Origin: Lysinibacillus sp. B2A1
GTDB taxonomy: Bacteria; Bacillota; Bacilli; Bacillales_A; Planococcaceae
Direction of reading: 5' to 3'
Length of the DNA: 64,000 nt
NCBI GenBank assembly: GCA_002973635.1
Contig: CP027224.1
Span: forward strand, 2,242,501-2,306,500
The translations under genes and the position numbers were made by a program. Positions within the stretch are counted from its first letter, which is position 1. Each line of letters opens with the position of its first letter. Shown here one piece after another: positions 63,161 to 64,000 of this stretch. A model generated the notes under the pieces. That model had not been told where the DNA came from, made no database searches, and saw nothing but the letters and a program-made list of their open reading frames with translations.

Positions 63161-63814
63161 CTAAAAGAGATAACAAAATTGTAGGACAATCGCTTGGGCA
63201 ATCATATCTGACATAGCAAGTGCTTCAGCCTCAATTTCATCAAAAATATTTACATCTGTTTGATAATCTTTTTGTATCATGGTTATGGCTTCATTTTTCG
63301 TTAACGCTAAATGTGTGTAGAACATTTTTTGCACACCTTCTATACTTAGGTAAGGATTAATACTGTGTAAAAATATAGCAATTTCGTCTGCGTTCCGATA
63401 CCATTCTTTTTCTTTAGCATCTGCTGTTTTAGCATCTCCCTTAGCAGCGGCAGTCACTAATTCTGCTGCTATAATAAGATGCTCTTTAATTAATGCAGCA
63501 TAACGATCAGCAATAGTATCACCATAGAATGGACGTAGACAGTTTCCTAAGTCGGTCGCATTACGTAACAATCGTTGTTGCACAAAGGGAAGGTCAGGCA
63601 GATTAAAAACAATGCTGATAATTGTCATCCTCGTCCAATTAACGTGCTCCATCCAGAGAAGTCGATTCATTGCCATAAAATCAGCTTCATTTTTACTTAT
63701 ACAGCGCCGACAATCATTTGACGGTTTTAAAAAATGGCGAACAGGTGCCGTATAATTAGTGTATGGAGCAGGATATAGCATACTTAGGGTAAACCCTTGT
63801 GCATAAGGATACAA
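63161..63814 (-). CDS. Uncharacterised helical protein
   Basis: 217 residues from a TTG at 63814 behind AAAAGGAGTGAATGA; no better start is seen. Almost all helix, with conserved-looking blocks MNRLLWMEHVNWTRMTIISI, LLRNATDLGNCLRPFYGDTI and EWYRNADEIAIFLHSINPYL. I recall similar proteins in Bacilli, Clostridia and cyanobacteria, sometimes labelled acetylglutamate kinase, which the sequence does not support (no kinase glycine loop). A Cys pair CRRC near residue 36 lies in an N-terminal extension. Repeated His/Glu positions could bind metal, but this is unproven. Confidence 0.68.
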   Translation of the reverse strand: MYPYAQGFTLSMLYPAPYTNYTAPVRHFLKPSNDCRRCISKNEADFMAMNRLLWMEHVNWTRMTIISIVFNLPDLPFVQQRLLRNATDLGNCLRPFYGDTIADRYAALIKEHLIIAAELVTAAAKGDAKTADAKEKEWYRNADEIAIFLHSINPYLSIEGVQKMFYTHLALTKNEAITMIQKDYQTDVNIFDEIEAEALAMSDMIAQAIVLQFCYLF

Positions 63815-63891
63815 TCATTCACTCCTTTTTATTTTTCCTTTACTTTAGAATACTCTTTAAAAGTTTCGAGTATGATAGAAGGCAAAATTGA

Positions 63892-64000
63892 TTATTCTTC
63901 ATACATCATTTTCTTTGTCATACCCCCATCGACAGTAAGATTGATGCCTGTTACAAAATTATTTGCAGGGTTTGTTAAATAGAGACAGGCTTGAGCAATA
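63892..64000 (-). CDS. Short-chain dehydrogenase/reductase C-terminus, truncated by window edge
   Basis: The minus strand reads IAQACLYLTNPANNFVTGIN then LTVDGGMTKKMMYEE to a TAA at 63892-63894. VTG..L.VDGG is the classic C-terminal signature of SDR oxidoreductases. Only 35 residues are in the window, so substrate class cannot be judged. Confidence 0.82.
   Translation of the reverse strand, partial: IAQACLYLTNPANNFVTGINLTVDGGMTKKMMYEE

Noticed and set aside
63161..63814. Acetylglutamate kinase
   Set aside because: Similar proteins carry this label, but the sequence is all-helical and has no glycine-rich nucleotide site.

Overview
The window looks like chromosomal DNA from a low-GC, spore-forming member of the Bacillales. 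It is most plausibly Lysinibacillus or a close relative (inference, no database search). The evidence is the sporulation genes (two SASP genes, gerE, a three-LysM cortex-lytic hydrolase, a cotQ-like gene), AGGAGG-type ribosome sites with frequent TTG/GTG starts, and a core from about 22.7 to 60.5 kb that follows the known Bacillus subtilis order: ysgA-pheS-pheT-rnhC-zapA-cvpA-polX-mutS2-yshE-lcfA-fadR-fadB-etfB-etfA-trxA-uvrC-lysC-yslB-sdhCAB-ysmA-gerE-ysmB-racE-rph-ysnA-ysnB. There are no tRNA, rRNA or CRISPR loci.

Layout. 0-5.3 kb: a broken-up relative of the B. subtilis ytm/cmo-tcy sulphur-scavenging operon (luciferase-like monooxygenase end, glutaredoxin-like protein, cystine-type ABC binding protein, two permeases, GNAT), interrupted by a non-coding mobile element and a dead monooxygenase gene. 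5.4-11.2 kb: a divergent locus with Fur-type boxes. It encodes four related ~200-residue proteins of unknown function and an iron-complex-type ABC importer, with every internal + strand junction but one overlapping as ATGA. 11.2-22.6 kb: FAD-linked oxidase, sspI, a small sigma factor, an EAL phosphodiesterase, sspH, a spore hydrolase, a cotQ-like oxidase, and an RsbQ-like hydrolase paired with a PAS-GGDEF cyclase.

22.7-35 kb: housekeeping genes, with a Phe T-box ahead of pheST. 35-38.6 kb: an accessory island of 21-bp-period arrays around a NERD-domain gene, one array split by an IS3-family element. 39-44.2 kb: fatty-acid degradation (lcfA-fadR-fadB-etfBA) with FadR-like palindromes. 44.2-50 kb: a T-box-controlled permease, trxA, uvrC, and lysC behind a lysine riboswitch. 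50-50.7 kb: a second copy of the non-coding mobile element, sitting in the lysC terminator. 50.8-64 kb: a soluble zinc-type chemoreceptor, yslB, sdhCAB, ysmA, gerE, ysmB, racE, rph, ysnAB, selO and several uncharacterised genes.

The most unusual items are: (1) a 0.7-0.8 kb element present twice in inverted orientation, each copy flanked by a 28-31 bp direct repeat that is itself a complete hairpin; (2) the Fur-box locus with four paralogues; (3) RsbQ joined to a diguanylate cyclase instead of a phosphatase; (4) a structured repeat at two sites with compensatory stem changes.
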